Shown here: piece after piece, positions 1 to 8,682 of the stretch
Layout: each line of letters opens with the position of its first letter
Position numbering within the stretch: the stretch's first letter is position 1
Source of the DNA: Elusimicrobiaceae bacterium
GTDB lineage: Bacteria; Elusimicrobiota; Elusimicrobia; Elusimicrobiales; Elusimicrobiaceae
Assembly (NCBI GenBank): GCA_016283355.1
Contig: JAEEMS010000007.1
Location: 1 to 36,051, forward strand
Direction: 5' to 3'
DNA length: 36,051 nucleotides
Program-made: the position numbers and the translations under genes
Notes under the pieces: model-generated
The model's database searches: none
What the model was told of the DNA's origin: nothing
The model's input: the letters and a program-made list of their open reading frames with translations, nothing else

Positions 1-174
1 ACGTTTGAATTTGACTTGACCGCCAAATATGACTATAACGACAACGTGCAATTGTTTGCCGGTGTAGGTTATGCCAAATACGGTTCTGACGAATCCAACT
101 GGTCTGGCGACTATAACGAAATGTTTGGCCCGGATAACACCAAAGGCCAACTCGGCATGCTCGTTCGCTTCTAA
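1..174 (+). CDS. outer-membrane beta-barrel protein, C-terminal end (5' truncated)
   Basis: The frame is open from the window edge to the stop at 172-174, so only the last 57 residues are visible. Alternating hydrophobic and polar residues and the terminal GQLGMLVRF, ending in Phe, fit the last strands of an outer-membrane barrel with the C-terminal aromatic used by the BAM machinery. The end is nearly identical to that of the next gene (GQLGVLVRF), and the identity runs through the stop codon into the 3' UTR, so the two are tandem paralogs. A terminator follows at once. Likely role: porin-like OM protein; substrate unknown. Confidence 0.8.
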   Translation, partial: TFEFDLTAKYDYNDNVQLFAGVGYAKYGSDESNWSGDYNEMFGPDNTKGQLGMLVRF

Positions 175-197
175 TCTAATTTAGAAACAACAGTATA

Positions 198-229
198 AAA
201 CCCCTGCTCGCAAGAGTGGGGGTTTTTTA
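198..229 (+). terminator. Rho-independent terminator after the first OM protein gene
   Basis: A CCCC-TG-CTC arm pairs with GAG-TG-GGGG around a GCAA loop (two G-U wobbles) and is followed by a run of six T. Confidence 0.85.
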
Positions 230-230
230 T

Positions 231-258
231 TTGACTTTTTACAATATGTATTTATAAA
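231..258 (+). promoter_or_regulatory. putative sigma70-type promoter of the second OM protein gene
   Basis: TTGACT at 231-236 and TATAAA at 253-258 are separated by 16 bp, directly after the preceding terminator. The predicted leader is about 35 nt and carries a strong ribosome binding site AAAGGAG at 288-294. The bases just before the ATG form the perfect palindrome GGAGTACTCC (291-300), which includes the Shine-Dalgarno core. Confidence 0.6.
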
Positions 259-300
259 ATAACAAAGTAGTTTATTTAACTCATTATAAAGGAGTACTCC

Positions 301-1575
301 ATGAAAAAGCTTCTGGGCTTATTACTGGTAGCCGTTATTGCCTTCCCGGCCAGCGCTGCAGTAATTAAGAACGTTGAACTCAAAGGTGAAATACAAACCA
401 TCGCCTCCGACGTAAAATATAGCGCAAATAATATGTTTGACCGCGGTGCCAAAACACGTGCCATCGCCGGTTTTTCCTTTGACGTTGTAGAAGATGTTAA
501 AGCTAACTTGTTGTTTCAATATGCATATCGTTGGGGTGACCAAAACTACACCAACAACGGTTTTGCCGGCGCCAAAGGAATGAGATTGGTCAATGCCAAT
601 TTGGTGTTATCCAATTTATTCTGCTGTTTGGAAGCTACCATCGGCCGCCAATTCTATGGCGAAGACAACAGCCCAATCATTTATTTTGGTCCTAACCATT
701 ATAATGCTGAAGGAATGGGTTTAGCTAGCGCGTTGGATGGTGTAACCGTGCGTTACAGTGACGATTTCAAAGATTTTACTTTACTGGCCGGAAAAGTTGA
801 AGATATTATGTTTAATTATTCGGGCTTAGGTAACTTTGACCTTCGTGCCAATATCTTTGGAGCAGATTTAAAACTCCACTTTTCTGATGCGTTAACAACT
901 CAAGTGTATGGTTATGATTTAACCAATGAAAAAGTATATTACGGAAAAGATAACTATTTCGGCACATTTGAAGAGTTCATGGGATCGGACGTTGTTAGAG
1001 GTCACACCGGTTTTTACGGTGCCAAACTTAATTGGAATACGGACGTTTTGCGCATGAGCGCCGAATATGCCCGCAACTTCGACGGTCACCGTTTGATTAA
1101 GGAAAGACATACGACCCCCTACATGGTAAAAGCAGATATCGCCACCGATATAGACGCTTTCACTGTTCGCGGTACTTTTGTGTATTCCAAAGGAATGTTT
1201 ATTGCGTTAGGGAATTATGCTCCGGGTATGATTTGGGGCCATTACTTTGGTTCGCTTGGTTTTCTCTATAATGTCCTTAACTATGGAACCCTTGCTAGCC
1301 CAAACAATGGGGCTCGTATATTTAATGTCGGCGTTGATGTAAAACCAAGCGCAAAATGGACCCTATCTTTGGACGGATTCTCTTACCAAGACCGCTTTGC
1401 CCGCCATTCTGCTACGTTGGAAGCTGATTTAACTGCTAAATACGCTCACACGGAAGCCGTGGAAATATTTGGTGGTCTAGCTTACGCCAAAAATAGTGCT
1501 GGTATAAGAGAATTCTCATTTGATGCTACTACGGAAAATTATAAGGGCCAACTCGGCGTGCTCGTTCGCTTCTAA
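301..1575 (+). CDS. porin-like outer-membrane beta-barrel protein
   Basis: The 424-residue product starts with a classical Sec signal peptide (MKKLLGLLLVAVIAFPASAA, cleavage after about residue 19-20). The mature part has many short amphipathic strands rich in Tyr, Phe, Gly and Asn, and ends GQLGVLVRF with the C-terminal Phe expected of a BAM substrate. Start choice: AAAGGAG six bases upstream of the ATG. It has its own promoter and terminator, so it is probably monocistronic. It is the tandem paralog of the truncated gene at 1-174. A channel role is inferred from architecture only; no family name can be given from sequence reading. Confidence 0.82.
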   Translation: MKKLLGLLLVAVIAFPASAAVIKNVELKGEIQTIASDVKYSANNMFDRGAKTRAIAGFSFDVVEDVKANLLFQYAYRWGDQNYTNNGFAGAKGMRLVNANLVLSNLFCCLEATIGRQFYGEDNSPIIYFGPNHYNAEGMGLASALDGVTVRYSDDFKDFTLLAGKVEDIMFNYSGLGNFDLRANIFGADLKLHFSDALTTQVYGYDLTNEKVYYGKDNYFGTFEEFMGSDVVRGHTGFYGAKLNWNTDVLRMSAEYARNFDGHRLIKERHTTPYMVKADIATDIDAFTVRGTFVYSKGMFIALGNYAPGMIWGHYFGSLGFLYNVLNYGTLASPNNGARIFNVGVDVKPSAKWTLSLDGFSYQDRFARHSATLEADLTAKYAHTEAVEIFGGLAYAKNSAGIREFSFDATTENYKGQLGVLVRF

Positions 1576-1593
1576 TCTAATTTAGAACAACGT

Positions 1594-1624
1594 AAAACCC
1601 CCGCTATGCAAGCGGGGGTTTTCT
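1594..1624 (+). terminator. Rho-independent terminator
   Basis: AAAACCCCCGCT pairs perfectly with AGCGGGGGTTTT around a five-base ATGCA loop; the T-rich tract is built into the 3' arm. Confidence 0.9.
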
Positions 1625-1738
1625 GTTTTGTAAGCAAAATGAAAAAATGCTTTTTATAAGGTTAGACGGAAAGTTCCATTTGTACCCAGAAAAAAAATAG
1701 GTCCAAATGCCCTTGCCAAGTTGATTTGTATCTGTTAC

Positions 1739-1744
1739 TATAAT
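1739..1744 (+). promoter_or_regulatory. -10 element TATAAT directly in front of a start codon
   Basis: A perfect TATAAT ends three bases before the ATG at 1748. No good -35 is present at 16-18 bp (TTGCCA at 1713-1718 is 20 bp away). No Shine-Dalgarno sequence precedes the ATG, so the mRNA may be leaderless. Confidence 0.45.
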
Positions 1745-1747
1745 GGT

Positions 1748-3079
1748 ATGAAAACACAAAAAATTATCACATTAGCAGTATCGTTGTTTGTATGTTCCGG
1801 CTTTGCTACAGCTGAGGTGATGACAGGCCTTACAAAAGGCCTCATCAAGAGAACTTCGAAGTGCGTAAAAATACAAAAGTTCACTCCCAAGCAATGGGTG
1901 GAAGGTATGGCGGGAGTAAGGAATGGCACTATTGTGCCGAAAGTTTCGCGATTGGCAAAAGCATCGCGTCAATTAGCCAAAATGCGAGCTGACCTTAATA
2001 ATATGCCTCAGGACATCGCAAGCCAGGTGCAACTGCCTACCCCGGAGAAATTGGCTGAGGAAATGAGTTCTGGTGTGCGGACTTATCAATTGAATGGTGA
2101 ATCCCCGGTGCTTCCCCAGCAGGATGCGCTCCTTATGCAGTCCCTACGGAACAAAGAAATGCCGATTCACTGGAACCCGGAAAAAGGATATCTGGAAACT
2201 ACTGACGGACACGGAAATGTTGTTCCGTTTGACTCTTTGTCTAAGGAAGAACAACGTGTTAGGTGGGTTCAGCAGCAAGAGCGGACGTCACTTTCCTCTC
2301 AACCATTGGGAAAAGGTGCCCCAGAAGCTACGGAACTCCCGTCCCACATAACAATGCAACGTCTAACTCCTGCACAACAGTTAGAAGCTATGGCAGGGGT
2401 AGGGCAGAATGGCGTTGTGACGACTTTGCCAACTTATCGATTAAATGGTGAATCCCCGGTGCTTCCCGAGCAGGATGCGCTCGTTGCACAGTACTTACGG
2501 GACAAAGAAATGCCGATTCGCTGGAACCCGGAAAAAGGATATTTGGAAACTACTGACGGACACGGAAATGTTGTTCCGTTTCACTCTTTGTCTAAGGAAG
2601 AACAACGTGTTAGGTGGGCTCAGCAGCAAGGTCGGACCCTGCTTTCCTTGGGTGTCAATCCAAATCCTGAGGTTGTTTTACCGGTGAACGGCCATTCAAT
2701 ACTGGTGGATAGCAGACCCTACGTACCCGGAGAAGATTGTACATCCCTTTTGGGAAAAAATGATTACTACTTTTTCAATTGGAAAATACAATTGTGGATG
2801 TATCACCATCGCAATGGAAAGGTTACTTATCAGGAACAATTTTTTACAGGAGAGAACGGCGAACCAGTGCTTGCTGTTGAAGACAAAGAGGCTTTCTCAG
2901 GATGGCTGGAAGGGGAATATTCGATTTTTATCCCCAGTTTTAAGCATGGAAAGGTGAACGTCTTTACTCATCATTCCGATGGTACGATAACGTATAAAAA
3001 GACAGAGTTTCCCCCGGAATGGATGAAACCTATTTTTGAACCGGGTGGTAAAATATCTCTGATATCACCAGCGGATTAA
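1748..3079 (+). CDS. exported hypothetical protein with an internal duplication
   Basis: The 443-residue product has a signal peptide (MKTQKIITLAVSLFVCSGFA) and no membrane segment after it, so it is periplasmic or secreted. Residues about 112-183 and 229-300 are near-identical copies (TY.LNGESPVLP, EMPI.WNPEKGYLETTDG, SLSKEEQRVRW). A weaker copy of a preceding motif (TPKQWVEGMAGV, TPAQQLEAMAGV) lies before each block, so the duplicated module is larger, with a deletion in the second copy. The remaining C-terminal part (about residues 301-443) is not repeated and is rich in aromatics. I chose the start at the signal peptide; an upstream in-frame TTG at 1721 adds nine residues that spoil it. 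No known family recognised. Confidence 0.7.
   Translation: MKTQKIITLAVSLFVCSGFATAEVMTGLTKGLIKRTSKCVKIQKFTPKQWVEGMAGVRNGTIVPKVSRLAKASRQLAKMRADLNNMPQDIASQVQLPTPEKLAEEMSSGVRTYQLNGESPVLPQQDALLMQSLRNKEMPIHWNPEKGYLETTDGHGNVVPFDSLSKEEQRVRWVQQQERTSLSSQPLGKGAPEATELPSHITMQRLTPAQQLEAMAGVGQNGVVTTLPTYRLNGESPVLPEQDALVAQYLRDKEMPIRWNPEKGYLETTDGHGNVVPFHSLSKEEQRVRWAQQQGRTLLSLGVNPNPEVVLPVNGHSILVDSRPYVPGEDCTSLLGKNDYYFFNWKIQLWMYHHRNGKVTYQEQFFTGENGEPVLAVEDKEAFSGWLEGEYSIFIPSFKHGKVNVFTHHSDGTITYKKTEFPPEWMKPIFEPGGKISLISPAD
2081..2296 (+). repeat. direct repeat copy 1 inside the exported protein gene
   Basis: 216 bp (72 codons), repeated in phase at 2432-2647 with an offset of exactly 351 bp. Most differences are single substitutions, so the duplication is recent or kept homogeneous. 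Confidence 0.9.
2432..2647 (+). repeat. direct repeat copy 2 inside the exported protein gene
   Basis: Second copy of the 216-bp unit at 2081-2296. It encodes the same motifs (NGESPVLP, WNPEKGYLETTDGHGN) with a few replacements. Confidence 0.9.
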
Positions 3080-3110
3080 TTAAGCTATAACCGGAAGTAA
3101 TATTCTTTTA

Positions 3111-3138
3111 ATCTCCCCGGCAACCCGGGGAGATTTTA
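3111..3138 (+). terminator. Rho-independent terminator
   Basis: ATCTCCCCGG and CCGGGGAGAT form a perfect 10-bp stem around a CAAC loop, followed by a T-rich tract. It separates the exported protein gene from dnaB. Confidence 0.92.
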
Positions 3139-3225
3139 TTTTCCCGCGGGTTCTTATAAATTGCTACAATAATAAAGTACCCTTTTGCCCCCAAAAGGGA
3201 GTGATTTTCGGATGCAGAGGTTTTT

Positions 3226-4647
3226 ATGGCAAGTAATTTACTGGAAGAACGTGTGCCGCCACAAGCAATAGATGCGGAAATGGCCGTGTTGGGCTCCATG
3301 ATGCTCGACAAAGACGCCGTGAATGACGTGATGGAAATTTTAAAGCCGGAACATTTTTATAAATCCGCGCATGAAAAGATATTTTCCGTCATGCAAGAAA
3401 TGACGGACCGTAACCAGGCCATTGATATCATTACGCTGGCGGCAGAGCTTAAACGCGCCGGTGCGTTGACGCAGGTGGGGGGCGAACTTTACTTAACACA
3501 ATTAGAAGAAAAAGTATCCACCGCGGCCCATGCCAAATACTATGCAGAAATCGTGTACAAAAAATTTGTCGTGCGCGATTTAATCAAAACGGCTACTGCA
3601 CTCGTGCAACGCTGTTACAAAGAGGATGACGACGACCCGCAGATGTTGGTGGATACCGCGGCCGACCAAATTTATAAACTCAGTCAAAAGCAAAAACTGA
3701 CCGGGTTTGTATCGGCCAAAGATTTGGCCCCCGAAGTGATGGAATCGTTGGAGCGGGCGTTCCATAATAAAAGCTCTATCCAGGGTGTTCCTACGGGGCT
3801 TTCCGACTTTGACCGTAAAACAGGAGGGTTGCGTAAGTCGGACCTAATTATTTTGGGTGCGCGCCCCAGCCAAGGGAAAACCGCTTTGGCCTTAAATATT
3901 GCCCACCACGCGGCGGTAGAGTGTAAAATCCCGGTGGCGTTTTTCTCTTTAGAAATGGGAAAAGAAATTTTGTGTGAACGTATGTTGGGCGCAGCCGCGA
4001 TGGTGGAAATTTATAAACTGCGTACCGGCTACTACGAACAATCCAAATGGAAAGATTTAACGCGCGAAGTAGGCCGCTTGGGCAATGCTCCGTTGTTTAT
4101 TGATGATACCTCGGCTTTGTCCATTACCGAACTGCGCATGCGTGCGCGGCGTTTAGCCAGCGATTTAAAAAAACAGGGCAAAGAATTAGGCCTTATTGTC
4201 ATTGATTATTTGCAACTCATTCGCGGCGGGGAACGGCGCACCGAAAGCCGCCAACAGGAAGTATCCGAAATTTCACGTATGCTCAAAGATTTGGCCCGTA
4301 CGCTCAATGTGCCGGTATTGGCACTTTCACAGTTGAGCCGTAAAAATGAAGACCGGACCCGTACCGATAATAAACCGCAACTTTCCGATTTGCGCGAATC
4401 CGGCTCTATCGAACAAGATGCCGACGTGGTGGCACTCATTCACCGCGAAGCGTATTACAAACGGGATGATGAATCCCTTAAAAACAAAGCTACGCTCATT
4501 ATTGCCAAACAACGTAACGGCCCTGTGGGGGATATTGATTTGGCATTCTTCGGGGAATATGCGCTGTTTACCAACCCGGCACCGGAGCATATGGAAAGTG
4601 CGCAGACCGCTGCCCCGAATATGACCGTAATGGAGATTCCCGAATAA
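3226..4647 (+). CDS. dnaB: replicative DNA helicase DnaB
   Basis: The 473-residue product is the hexameric 5'-3' helicase that unwinds DNA at the replication fork. The N-terminal DnaB domain (PPQAIDAEMAVLGSMM onward) is followed by a linker and a RecA-like ATPase domain. That domain has Walker A GARPSQGKT at residues 211-219 and a Walker B-type LGLIVIDYLQL. Length is normal for the family. Start: AGAGG at 3216-3220, five bases before ATG. Upstream, TACAAT (3165-3170) is a possible -10, and CCCTTTT/AAAAGGG around a C-rich loop (about 3179-3199) can form a small 5' UTR hairpin. The stop overlaps the alr start by one base (TAATG), implying coupled translation. First gene of the long dnaB-alr-mla run. 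Confidence 0.97.
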   Translation: MASNLLEERVPPQAIDAEMAVLGSMMLDKDAVNDVMEILKPEHFYKSAHEKIFSVMQEMTDRNQAIDIITLAAELKRAGALTQVGGELYLTQLEEKVSTAAHAKYYAEIVYKKFVVRDLIKTATALVQRCYKEDDDDPQMLVDTAADQIYKLSQKQKLTGFVSAKDLAPEVMESLERAFHNKSSIQGVPTGLSDFDRKTGGLRKSDLIILGARPSQGKTALALNIAHHAAVECKIPVAFFSLEMGKEILCERMLGAAAMVEIYKLRTGYYEQSKWKDLTREVGRLGNAPLFIDDTSALSITELRMRARRLASDLKKQGKELGLIVIDYLQLIRGGERRTESRQQEVSEISRMLKDLARTLNVPVLALSQLSRKNEDRTRTDNKPQLSDLRESGSIEQDADVVALIHREAYYKRDDESLKNKATLIIAKQRNGPVGDIDLAFFGEYALFTNPAPEHMESAQTAAPNMTVMEIPE

Positions 4648-5762
4648 TGCAACTCCCTCTTTTACGCCCGACGGTGGCCGAAATCGATTTGCAAAAATTG
4701 GCTGCCAATATGCATAAAAACGCTGCGCTCGTTGCGCAAGCGGCGGGACGGCGCGTAAAAATTTTATCGCTCTTAAAAGCCAATGCGTACGGACATGGTG
4801 CGGTACGTATCGGTCAATTTTTGGAAGAAAAAAAACTCAGCGATTTTTTTGGAGTTGCCAGCGTAGAAGAGGGAATGGAACTGCGCGCGGCGGGACTCCA
4901 AACTCCTATTTTGGTACTGGGAAGTATTTATCCGTTTGAAGCATTCGAATATGCCATTCAAAACCGTTTGGCTGTCACCATAGCCAGTTTAACGGCTGCC
5001 CAAGCCGTGGAAACCATTGCTAAAAAAATGGGCCAAAAGGCCTACTGCCACGTCAAGCAAGATACCGGAATGGGGCGCATCGGCACGCGCCGCGGCGCGA
5101 TTATGGATGTGCTTACGTTTGTGGATCGCAGCCCGCATTTGATTTTGGACGGGCTTTACAGTCATCTTTCCAGTGTTACGTCGGACCCGGCCTACACGGA
5201 AGAACAAATCGGCTACTACCGCGACACGTTAACCAGCGTACAATTAAAACAAATTCACATCAATCATTGCCACTTAGCTGCCAGTACGGCTATTCTGAAA
5301 CGGCCCGACATTTATTTTGATATGGTGCGGCCCGGACATAGTATTTACGGTCTGGAAGAAGGATTTGAACCGGTGCTTTCGCTCAAAACACGTATTGTGT
5401 ATTTGAAAGATGTTCCTGCCGGCAGTAGTATCAGTTACAACCGCAGCTTTGTGGCCGATAAACCCATGCGGGTGGCTACCCTTCCCCTGGGATATGGGGA
5501 TGGCTATTTGCGCGCTTTGTCTAACAAAGCGGATATACTTATCGGCGGACAACGTTGCCGGGTGCTGGGAAATATCACCATGGATATGTTGATGGTGGAT
5601 GTTTCGCATGTTCCCGGTGTGAAAGTGGGGGACGAAGCCGTTGCGGTTGGTGCGCAGGGCGGTCAAACAATTTCGTTAGCGGAGTTGGCAGAAAAAGCCG
5701 GTACGATTGATTACGAATTATGCACACTGCTCAAAACGCGGGTGCCGAGGATTTATAAATGA
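4647..5762 (+). CDS. alr: alanine racemase
   Basis: The 371-residue PLP enzyme interconverts L- and D-alanine, supplying D-Ala for peptidoglycan. The PLP lysine is K44 in LLKANAYGHG, and the second catalytic base is Y264 in SISYNRSF, matching the two-base mechanism of the family (Lys39/Tyr265 in Geobacillus numbering). The N-terminal TIM-barrel domain and C-terminal beta domain (PLGYGDGY, GNITMDMLMVDV) are complete. It overlaps dnaB by one base upstream and mlaE by four bases (ATGA) downstream, so it is in the same operon. Confidence 0.96.
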   Translation: MQLPLLRPTVAEIDLQKLAANMHKNAALVAQAAGRRVKILSLLKANAYGHGAVRIGQFLEEKKLSDFFGVASVEEGMELRAAGLQTPILVLGSIYPFEAFEYAIQNRLAVTIASLTAAQAVETIAKKMGQKAYCHVKQDTGMGRIGTRRGAIMDVLTFVDRSPHLILDGLYSHLSSVTSDPAYTEEQIGYYRDTLTSVQLKQIHINHCHLAASTAILKRPDIYFDMVRPGHSIYGLEEGFEPVLSLKTRIVYLKDVPAGSSISYNRSFVADKPMRVATLPLGYGDGYLRALSNKADILIGGQRCRVLGNITMDMLMVDVSHVPGVKVGDEAVAVGAQGGQTISLAELAEKAGTIDYELCTLLKTRVPRIYK

Positions 5763-6553
5763 AAAAGGTTTCCAGACCATTACAGTGGGTAGGACGTTAT
5801 GTGACACACGTGCTTGACGAAGTCGGCGGGTGTACACAAATGATCCGTTCTTGCTTTTTTTGGTTGTGGCGTTCCCGCTTTGAATGGAGCCAAGCCATGG
5901 AACAAAGTGTAGCCATCGGTGTTGCTTCCCTGGGGGTAGTAGGGCTGACGAGTTTATTTACCGGCATGGTGCTTGCATTGCAAGCCGGTAACACGATTAA
6001 CAATATTTTTGGTGATCCGATTTTTGTAGGCACGATTGTGGCCTTTTCGCTCATCCGCGAATTAGGCCCGGTGCTTACCTGTGTGGTGGTGTCCGGTCGG
6101 GCCGGGGCTGCCGTAACGGCACAAATCGGTACGATGGCCGTTACCGAACAGATTGACGCACTTTATACATTGGGCACAAACCCGGTGCGGTATTTGGTAA
6201 TTCCGCGCTTGTTCGGGTTTGTATTTACATTGCCCATTCTCACGTTATTTGCCAACGTATTCGGTATTATCGGCGGGTACTTAGTAGCGGTGTATACGCT
6301 GGGCGTACCCGGTGAAATTTATATTACGGATATCACCTCCTATATGGGAGTGGCGGACTTTATGCACGGGTTTATTAAAACGTTTGTATTTGCGTTTATG
6401 GTCGGTACCGTGTGTTGTTACAAAGGGATTAGCACCACGGGCGGTGCCGAAGGGGTAGGGAAATCTACTACCGGGGCCGTCGTTACCACGATTGTGATGG
6501 TGCTTGTACTGGATTATTTCTTAACGGCTATTTTAACAGCTTTTGGGATATAA
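5759..6553 (+). CDS. mlaE: MlaE-type ABC transporter permease
   Basis: This 264-residue inner-membrane protein belongs to the MlaE/YrbE family, the permease of the phospholipid transporter that keeps outer-membrane lipid asymmetry. The family signature is seen around residues 95-130 (SLIRELGPVLT, SGRAGAAVTAQIGTM, TEQIDALYTLG). Several hydrophobic helices follow, the last near the C-terminus (VLVLDYFLTAILTAF). It overlaps alr by four bases and is one base from the ATPase gene. MlaA, MlaB and MlaC are not in this window. Confidence 0.93.
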   Translation: MKKVSRPLQWVGRYVTHVLDEVGGCTQMIRSCFFWLWRSRFEWSQAMEQSVAIGVASLGVVGLTSLFTGMVLALQAGNTINNIFGDPIFVGTIVAFSLIRELGPVLTCVVVSGRAGAAVTAQIGTMAVTEQIDALYTLGTNPVRYLVIPRLFGFVFTLPILTLFANVFGIIGGYLVAVYTLGVPGEIYITDITSYMGVADFMHGFIKTFVFAFMVGTVCCYKGISTTGGAEGVGKSTTGAVVTTIVMVLVLDYFLTAILTAFGI

Positions 6554-6554
6554 C

Positions 6555-7319
6555 ATGATTGAAATTAAAAATTTAAAAAAAGATTTCGGCCCCAAACACG
6601 TTCTAAGAAACGTGAATTTGACGATTCCCAAAGGAGAAACGACTGTTATTTTGGGCGGTTCGGGTTCCGGGAAAAGCACGCTGATTAAATGCTTGATTGG
6701 CCTGGAAGAAGCGACGGATGGCCACATTTTAGTGGGGGGCCGTGATATTACCAAAATTCATAGCGAAATGAAAATGGCCGCCCTACGGCGTAAGTTTGGA
6801 TATCTGTTTCAAGAAGGGGCTTTATTTGACTCTATGACCGTGGGGGAGAATGTCACGTTCGGGTTGCGTTATTTAACCGATGTGCCGGAAAAAGATTATC
6901 CAAAAATCATCCGCGAAAAATTAGCGTTGGTAGGCCTGGGGGAAGACGTAGCCCGGCTCAACCCCAGCGAACTATCCGGCGGGATGAAAAAACGTGTTTC
7001 ACTGGCGCGCGTATTGGCCATAGAGCCGGAAGTGATTTTATACGACGAACCAACCACCGGGTTGGATCCGATTATGTCGGACATTATCAGTGATTTGATT
7101 ATCGATTTGAAACAAAAACTGGGAGTAACGTCCGTAGTAATTACGCATGATATGCGTTCGGCTTTTAAAATTGCCGATCACATTGCGTTTCTTTACGAGG
7201 GGCAAATTTTACTCCACGGTACGTCGCAAGATTTTAAGAAAACGGAGAACCCGTACGTTAAGCAATTTGTCAACGGCAGCAGCCACGGGCCTATCCAAAT
7301 GAAACTTATGAAAGAATAA
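6555..7319 (+). CDS. mlaF: MlaF-type ABC transporter ATP-binding protein
   Basis: The 254-residue ATPase energises the MlaE permease. Walker A GGSGSGKST lies at residues 34-42, the ABC signature LSGGM at about 140-144, and Walker B VILYDEPTTGLD follows, with the switch His in VITHDM. Start: ATG at 6555, one base after the mlaE stop; an upstream in-frame TTG at 6543 would overlap mlaE and is less likely. The order mlaE-mlaF-mlaD matches the conserved Mla core. Confidence 0.94.
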   Translation: MIEIKNLKKDFGPKHVLRNVNLTIPKGETTVILGGSGSGKSTLIKCLIGLEEATDGHILVGGRDITKIHSEMKMAALRRKFGYLFQEGALFDSMTVGENVTFGLRYLTDVPEKDYPKIIREKLALVGLGEDVARLNPSELSGGMKKRVSLARVLAIEPEVILYDEPTTGLDPIMSDIISDLIIDLKQKLGVTSVVITHDMRSAFKIADHIAFLYEGQILLHGTSQDFKKTENPYVKQFVNGSSHGPIQMKLMKE

Positions 7320-7329
7320 AAGGGGACTT

Positions 7330-8625
7330 ATGAAACCAGAAACCAAAGTAGGTATTTTTACTATAATAGGGCTTGCTTTATTCGGTTTTTCGCTCTACTT
7401 TTTAGGGGGAATTTCCGTTACCAAATCATACGATTTGAACATCAAGTTTGAAGACGTGTCCGGCTTGCCGGTAAAAGCCGCAGTAAAATTGTCCGGCGTG
7501 GAAGTGGGACGCGTGAAAAAAATCAAAATAGAAAACGGCCAGGTAATTGTAGTGGCGGAACTCAACAAAGAGGTTCGTTTGCATGAAGGAGCCCGTTTCA
7601 GTGTAGTAATGACGGGGATTATCGGTTCCAAATATTTGCGTGTGGTGCAAGGGCCGTTGTCTGCTCCGTTGATTGAGGAAGGGGCTTATGTAACGGGGGC
7701 AGATGAAATCCCGATGGATGTGATGATTGCACAAACCATGGGCAGCATTCGGGAATTTGTAGACAGCGTTAACAACAACGGCCAAATGGGTGCACAGCTC
7801 AACCAAACCATGACCGAAATCCGTCAACTCTCTGCCAATTTGAATCAAATGGTAGCGTCGTTGCGGCCTTACATTACTTCTTCCGTACAAAATTTGGATG
7901 TAGCTTCGGCCCATCTTACCGATTTAATGGCTAAGGCCGATGCGTTGTTGGCCAGTATTAACAAAGGGGAAGGTGTCATCGGCGGACTCATGAAAGACGA
8001 AACGATGAAAGATGATGTGAAACAAAGTTTGACCGATTTGAAAACTACGTTGGCGGATGTGAAACAATTTGTAGGAAAAATGGGACGGTTTAAAGTGGAT
8101 TGGAATTATGATTTCTTCTATATGCCGCAGGATAAAATTTCCACCAGCGATTTAGGGTTGGATATCTATACCCCCAGCGGATATACTTTCTACCATGTAG
8201 GAATGGCTAACCTGGGGAACGAAGACGATAAGTTAAAAGAGAAAGATTATTACGAGAAAAATAAATTTGACGTCCGTTTGGGCTTGTACAACGATTGGGC
8301 CAAATTCTCAGCCGGGCTTATTCGCGGTGCCGGCGGTGTAGCGGTGGAGTTCAAACCGTTCTACAAGCAACGCTTCCTGGACCGCTTAACGGTAGGTGCC
8401 GAAGCTACAGATTTTGGACGGGACCGTATTATCAACGGGCGTGAATTTACCAAACCGAATCTTAGCTACGGGGTAGATTTCCGCTTTAACCGTTTCTTCC
8501 GCGCCGGTGCTTGGATGCGCGATGTGTTAGAGACCAACAATGTGGCGGTACGCGCCAACGTCACATTTACCGATGAAGATATTTCCTCTTTCTTCGGGTT
8601 GGCTGCGGTGGCAGGTTCACGGTAA
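7330..8625 (+). CDS. mlaD: MCE-domain lipid transport protein (MlaD-like) with barrel-like C-terminal extension
   Basis: The 431-residue product has one N-terminal membrane anchor (about residues 7-27, IFTIIGLALFGFSLYFLGGI) and one MCE domain (about 33-115; YDLNIKFEDVSGLPVKAAVK, GSKYLRVVQG). A long helical, coiled-coil-like stretch (about 135-255) follows. The last about 170 residues have alternating aromatic and polar beta pattern (RLGLYNDWAKFSAGLIRGAG, VDFRFNRFFRAGAWM) resembling barrel strands. E. coli MlaD is about 183 residues, so this is more than twice as long. It probably anchors in the inner membrane as the MlaEF partner; the C-terminal part might reach the outer membrane (inference). 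It starts 10 bp after mlaF with a good AAGGGG site. Confidence 0.88.
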   Translation: MKPETKVGIFTIIGLALFGFSLYFLGGISVTKSYDLNIKFEDVSGLPVKAAVKLSGVEVGRVKKIKIENGQVIVVAELNKEVRLHEGARFSVVMTGIIGSKYLRVVQGPLSAPLIEEGAYVTGADEIPMDVMIAQTMGSIREFVDSVNNNGQMGAQLNQTMTEIRQLSANLNQMVASLRPYITSSVQNLDVASAHLTDLMAKADALLASINKGEGVIGGLMKDETMKDDVKQSLTDLKTTLADVKQFVGKMGRFKVDWNYDFFYMPQDKISTSDLGLDIYTPSGYTFYHVGMANLGNEDDKLKEKDYYEKNKFDVRLGLYNDWAKFSAGLIRGAGGVAVEFKPFYKQRFLDRLTVGAEATDFGRDRIINGREFTKPNLSYGVDFRFNRFFRAGAWMRDVLETNNVAVRANVTFTDEDISSFFGLAAVAGSR

Positions 8626-8682
8626 TTTTAAAGAAACTTTTGCAAAGAAGTTACGGAACAACGTTTGGCCAAAGGAGTGGGG

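Noticed and set aside
291-300. Palindrome GGAGTACTCC as an RNA switch that hides the ribosome binding site
   Set aside because: As RNA only about three base pairs could form around a four-base loop; more likely a chance palindrome.
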